From NCBI GenBank assembly GCA_963854835.1, contig OY978525.1:82559855-82623854 (forward strand): a stretch of 64,000 bases of DNA. The letters are read 5' to 3'. Positions within the stretch are counted from its first letter, which is position 1; every line of letters starts with the position of its first letter. Positions 59,822 through 64,000 of this stretch are shown here, piece after piece. Position numbers and translations under genes: made by a program. The notes beneath the pieces were generated by a model, which was not told the origin of the DNA, searched no databases, and worked only from the letters and a program-made list of their open reading frames with translations. Source of the stretch: Megamerina dolium. Lineage: Eukaryota; Arthropoda; Insecta; Diptera; Megamerinidae.

Positions 59822-60300
59822 TTTTTTAGATATTATCGGGAGTTTGGAATCCAAGAAACAATAGGAGCACTAGACTGCATCCATGTTGCAATCATAACTC
59901 CGTCATCCGCCTACAATGAAAACCGTGTATATGAACACGTAAAGGATTTAACAGCATCAATGCTGAAGCGGTAGGAATAATATCCATTTTTACTTTGTGG
60001 CCCCAAACTCAACAAATTATGTACATTACAGATATGTGACCACCGTTTGATGTTTACATCAATCAATGGCCGGTATCCGGGGTTACACATCGGCCAGATC
60101 TATAAATTTAGCTGTTACCACGTTAAGGATATCCATTGAAGCCTAGATTGCTGACGAGATTTTCCACTTCTAATAGTGAAATCCAAAGGAGGTACAAGAA
60201 GTACCTTTGGGGTAATTTGCGTAATTTTACACAACATAATAATTAAAAATGGGATACGGTCTGACGAAGAATTGGAGGTTGAAATAAGTAGCGTAAGTAG
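59822..60300 (+). pseudogene. PIF/Harbinger-like transposase fragment
   Basis: The opening frame reads YYREFGIQETIGALDCIHVA and IITPSSAYNENRVYEHVKDL (about 59833-59960), like the first catalytic D region of HARBI1/PIF transposases (IGAIDGTHI.I..P). A later frame reads ICDHRLMFTSINGRYPGLHI (about 60030-60090; the family has D....F....PGS.HD), with the second Asp region decayed. The remainder is unreadable, and the upstream part of the gene and the Myb-like partner gene are absent. The second frame starts after a ~60-bp break that looks like an intron or insertion (ttttactttgtggcc...acattacag). Confidence 0.68.
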
Positions 60301-60689
60301 CGTAAGTAACTTTTAACACGGAATCTGTACTCAACACACTGCATCTTTACAGAGAAACCATTCGACTACTTGATGTAAATAAATACAAAAAAATTGCATC
60401 TCTTACTACAATATATTAGAATGCAATATATTGCAAAACATTTCTACAAAAATTTATTTTCATTCGTTGTCAAAAAAAATTTCAATAAATAATTTTATTT
60501 TCTTTTGTCAAAAAAGCTTTTCATTATAAATTTTGTGTGAGACAGCTTTATCTGTATATTTGTGCTAGAATAACAAAAGTCTTTCAAACTAACTTGCCAC
60601 CTATCTTAGGGTTATTTTTTTGAACTCCGCCGATTACCAGCTATCGAGAAAGACTTTGATCGAAAAATACAAAGGATATTATTATTATT

Positions 60690-61070
60690 TTTTTTTTTTG
60701 CGCCCGGCCAAAATATATAAGCATTTTCGAAAAAAATGTTTTATATACCAATGAAAAGGTAATTGTATGGCCTTGAATATAGTTCAAAATTTTTTATAGG
60801 TCAATAGTGATTATTTTCGAAAAAAACGGTTTTTGGAAAAATTATTTCAAAAATTTTTTATTTTGATCGTAACTTTTAAAATATTCAAAATGGCTTATAA
60901 ATGTTATATATCACTGAAAAGACCTTTTACTTTCGATTGCAAATTTGAACTTTGACCTTGAGCCACGCCTTATATGGGAGTTAGCGATAAACAATTTTTG
61001 GTTTTTATATTCACAAAAATAGGCTCTATACGAAGACTTTTTTTCCTTTAAGTGGGCTATACTGCACTTG
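60690..61070. mobile_element. Relative of the 760-bp inverted-repeat element, one arm recognisable
   Basis: 60945-61070 (aatttgaactttgaccttga, gccacgcctt, gttagcgataaacaattttt, cacaaaaataggctctatac, gggctatactgcactt) matches the right arm of the element at 21289-22048 in the same orientation. The left arm is not clear; the preceding 250 bp have the same A/T style (ttttcgaaaaaaa). The interval 60301-60689 has nothing recognised. Confidence 0.65.
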
Positions 61071-61615
61071 TTCCATATTTTGTTACACAAGTTGTTTTTT
61101 CATCATTTCTCTTTAATTTGGCAATTAGCACAGTACAACGTTCTGTGTATTAATTGCGAGAACAAAGTATATACCAATACTTGTATGGTATTGTTTCACA
61201 ACAACTCAATTTAATTATATTTACATACGAGAGTGTACATGGGTTATTGCACTCATACAAGCGCGGAACACTTCGCAATTCATTTTGTTTATACTAAGTA
61301 TACTCCCGCCTTTGTAACTCTATTCATAGCAGATCTCACTATCATACATAAGTATCAAAATTCATAAGAGATCTGGTGGAGAGGTGTTTTTAACAGTCCC
61401 ACGCGCACTTGATTTCTAGTCGCATTCCCATTCTCGACCAAACCGAACATTTTTTTTGGCTTTTTTCTACATTTTGTTTGCAATTCTCCGTTCATTTGGA
61501 GATTATAAAATTCTCGCTGAGTAATTTTTCGATTGCTTTATCATTTTATTTATTCTACGAATTGCTCGAACTAAAATTTCCCACAAATCAAATCAAATTT
61601 TACAAATTACCAGTA
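61071..61615. other. ~550 bp without recognised gene
   Basis: AT-rich. The frame starting at 61409 (123 codons) overlaps the beginning of the BEL/Pao-like segment but shows no domain of its own. Confidence 0.45.
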
Positions 61616-61617
61616 AC

Positions 61618-62450
61618 ATGGCGGATATTAAACGTTTTTACGTGGAACGCGTCGGCAACCCGGTCGATTCAATCCTCCCATGCGACCAAACAACCCCTCG
61701 GTATATTCAAAAATTTTCACACATATCACATATCCACACCATTCCCTATTATATACGGTAAAAAATTATCCCAGCCCTGAACCAGAGGAAGTTCCGTCAA
61801 AGTCAATTGCAGCTGCTGATTTATCTCACCAGAAATGTACCTCTCAGCTCCCAGGTGTCACTAAAAATCATCCATGGAGAAGTGGTACAGTGCAACAGTG
61901 CAGTGTTGGTTGAAGATCGGTCTCCCGATAGACCCACTTTTCTCAATGACGGTGGATACTTGTGTATTAAAACAAATAACTGACAACCTACCGCCATGTC
62001 CGATAAATACGAATTTACGTAAGGAGATCTTTGGTCTACGACGAGCAGATGAAAATCTCCATCAAAGTACAACTATAGATCTAATATTGGGAGGCGGTGT
62101 CTACCCGTTCATCATACTAGAAAGAATTCGCACTGGAATTCATGGATCACTAATATCCCAAAATACGGTATTTGGATGTAATTATCGATCCGCTTCAGAC
62201 AACTCAGTGTCGTAGAACGATTTCATCGTTCTACAATAAAATCGGCACAAGCCGATACCAGAACACTCCGTGTTCGTCTTATGCTGCCAGGAGAAATGTC
62301 TGGATACCGCTGGTATACGAATTTGTTCACGCAACTTCACTGTTGCAGAAATATGTTGCCCGCTATGTAGGGGCATTCACTCCCCTGCCGACCTTACTCG
62401 GCATTAGCCAAAGGCTTGATTTTTAATCATCACTTTCTGAAGAAGGTTCG
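61618..62450 (+). pseudogene. BEL/Pao retrotransposon fragment, protease (A17-like) region
   Basis: The clearest part is the frame at 61874-62215: LKQITDNLPPCPINTNLRKE, then TIDLILGGGVYPFIILERIR and GSLISQNTVFGC. It resembles the BEL/Pao pol segment between protease and RT (IDLILGG.VY..VI..G...G..G...AQ.T.FGWI.SG). The flanking frames (from ATG 61619, and 62172-62426) are open for 60-85 codons but unrecognised. No LTRs, RT, RNase H or integrase were found, so it is a small fragment. Family assignment rests on the one motif block. Confidence 0.62.
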
Positions 62451-63724
62451 TCCACGAAACTATAGAAACTATAAATGTTTGCAAATGAATCCAGTATTTC
62501 CTAATATAAGGCCCCCGAAATTGTTGTTGCGGAAATCATAAAGCGACAAATTGGCCTGGTCATACTGACCGGAGCCACGAGAATATCAACTAGCACCGTT
62601 TTGTCAAATTTTCGAATCTTACCGCCATGCGCATCCCTCTCTTATTTATTCAGCTCATTCTAACTGGACAAATTAATTGATCGATTTCTACGAAACTATG
62701 TATTGTAGTAATTTCCATGCGTATTTCCAATATTCAGTTCGGCCATTCCCGCCAATTGGACATCACATTTTGTTTTCATTGTTTGTGCCACAGTCATGTA
62801 TTTACTCAACGCAGATTCTTACATTATGTAAAAAAATCGATAAATAAAATACGATAAAGACAGTGTATCGCACTACATCATACGTAAATAAAATTTATAT
62901 TTCCATTGGATATTTGCGGTATTTCTCTCATATTCATCGACACGGAGAATGGGTTATTTATTCTATAAACATTTTGGAGACCATCCAATGCTTATGGCAC
63001 ATTTGCCTTGAGCGTTTTGGCAGTCCTTCCATTCTCACTCAATTCTTTTTTTTTTCCACTTTCGAGCTTTATGAGACGAAAGTGGAAAACGCTTATATGC
63101 TGTGTGTGAGAAAGTGGTCTTCGGGATAAAGCATCGCTTACAGCATCCCTTACCCCATCTCATCTGTCTGCTCTATGCGTATCACGTCGACTTGCCATCA
63201 CGCTACCCGCTAAATGCTCAAACGCTAGATACGATCGTTTCCATGATGATCCAAATAAATTAACAATTAGAAAAATGGATATGACAATATACAGGTCATC
63301 GCACGATACCGTATGTGGAGAAAATTTATATTTCCGACATATATTTTCTGTATTTCACAAATTGTCCTCGATGTGGACATTGGCCTACTTAATTCACTTT
63401 ATGCAAACTATCCTATGTTCGTTGTACATTCGTATTAATAGTTTACGTTGAGAAGCAATTTTGACAATCCTGCAAATCCTGCCAATCTCGTATCTCTTTC
63501 ATCCACTTTCATGCCTTACGAAGAATCCATATCAAGTGAAAATACTTCACATTATACAACTTGAAACAATTTCCGTAGTCCATCCGTACATTGCGAAAAG
63601 ACTCATTCACGAGCTCCTCTTGAGTGTTAGTGGTACTCAATGCAAGTATAAAATCTTATTACGAAAGATGAATGGAACCAAGCGTCGAGTATATTTTCGC
63701 GTTCTCCCAAGAGAATTTCTTGTT
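62451..63724. other. 1.27 kb with a degenerate ~430-bp direct repeat
   Basis: No gene recognised. The stretch starting at 62863 (gtatcgcactacatcatacg, aaaatttatatttccattgg, atatttgcggtatttctc) reappears diverged at about 63292 (tcatcgcacgataccgtatg, aaaatttatatttccgacat, atattttctgtatttcac). A hairpin lies at 63052-63089 (separate entry). Confidence 0.5.
63052..63089. repeat. Perfect 13-bp hairpin
   Basis: ttttccactttcg (63052-63064) pairs perfectly with cgaaagtggaaaa (63077-63089) around a 12-nt loop agctttatgaga. It could be a foldback remnant or a transposon end; function unknown. Confidence 0.85.
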
Positions 63725-63726
63725 GT

Positions 63727-63877
63727 TGTTATGTGGCCATTACAACCGAAAATCGATTAAGCCCAATGTAGCATGCTATGCCAGCCAGCTCCTTTTTTCG
63801 ATAGTAGGCGCCAGTTGAAAATTTCAAGCGCTGAAAAATTCTCCACAGTACTTTATCTTCCCACCAGAGGTTAGGTT
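63727..63877 (-). mobile_element. RTE-type LINE, 3' end fragment
   Basis: Minus strand: the coding end (ggcgcc...agctggctggcatagcat, as in GISNWRQLAKNRDGWRSMLF of the open copy) and the short 3' UTR gattttcggttgtaatggcc followed by acataac. The AAGT tail is missing. It continues to about cctaacctctggtgggaaga at 63877. The final ~120 bp of the window (63878-64000) are unassigned. Confidence 0.8.
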
Positions 63878-64000
63878 TTAAGCAGAAAAATTAGATCTGG
63901 TTGAAGCAGTGTGTCAGGCATTCAAGTTAGTAGTGCAGTCTGAAGCAAGAACAACAGGTCGACGTGAAAACAAATTTACTGGTAAGTGCTTCCTTTCCAA

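Noticed and set aside
59822..60300. Host HARBI1-like gene
   Set aside because: Only short motif pieces in different frames survive, with stops between them, so it looks like a transposon fragment rather than a functional host gene.
62863..63720. LTRs of the BEL/Pao fragment
   Set aside because: Both similar stretches lie on the same side of the fragment, similarity is weak, and no TG...CA ends or primer-binding site were seen.

Overview
This is eukaryotic nuclear DNA with no operons or bacterial features. It is AT-rich, full of (TA)n tracts, and packed with insect-type transposable elements: R1-, LOA-, jockey- and RTE-like LINEs, Tc1/mariner, piggyBac, PIF/Harbinger and BEL/Pao remnants, and a GTCY-microsatellite repeat of the kind described in flies. 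A higher dipteran, perhaps a tephritid-like fly, fits best; this is inferred from transposon content only. I found no convincing host gene. Most of the window reads as intergenic or intronic transposon debris, and nearly all long open frames belong to mobile elements.

Layout. 1-9.7 kb: a complete Tc1-like transposon (3-1430), two tRNA-derived SINEs, an R1-like LINE with gag, endonuclease and RT remnants that one SINE splits, and a LOA-like LINE with RNase H that a mini-me/DINE-1-like repeat splits. 9.7-12.4 kb: no recognisable gene. 12.4-19.4 kb: an internally deleted mariner split by a young 5'-truncated RTE-type LINE with an open frame of about 850 codons, then a possible Transib/RAG1-like transposase remnant, an R1-like RT/RNase H fragment, a SINE and a second RTE copy. 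19.4-28.3 kb: a 760-bp element with 200-bp inverted repeats, jockey and mariner fragments, a complete Tc1-like element with 200-bp IR/DR ends (25689-26937), and a TTAA-flanked MITE (27524-28254). 29-38.7 kb: jockey, LOA-like, mariner and RTE fragments with more SINEs. 40.2-46.4 kb: a long (TA)n tract, two mariner-like remnants and several rearranged RTE copies. 47.2-56.9 kb: a complete DD37D Tc1/mariner element, a SINE with an inverted tail, a decayed piggyBac, a mariner and a jockey LINE. 59-64 kb: a SINE inside (TA)n, Harbinger and BEL/Pao fragments, and an RTE 3' end.

The most coherent finding is one SINE family with about ten copies. Its head carries pol III A and B boxes, several copies have 11-14 bp target-site duplications, and its 3' end shares GCCACATA with the resident RTE LINE, which may mobilise it. 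Nested insertions give a relative order: the SINE went into R1-like, LOA-like and RTE copies, and RTE went into a mariner MITE. Everything here was read by eye, without database searches, so family names rest on remembered motifs and edges are approximate unless a duplication or terminal repeat is given.
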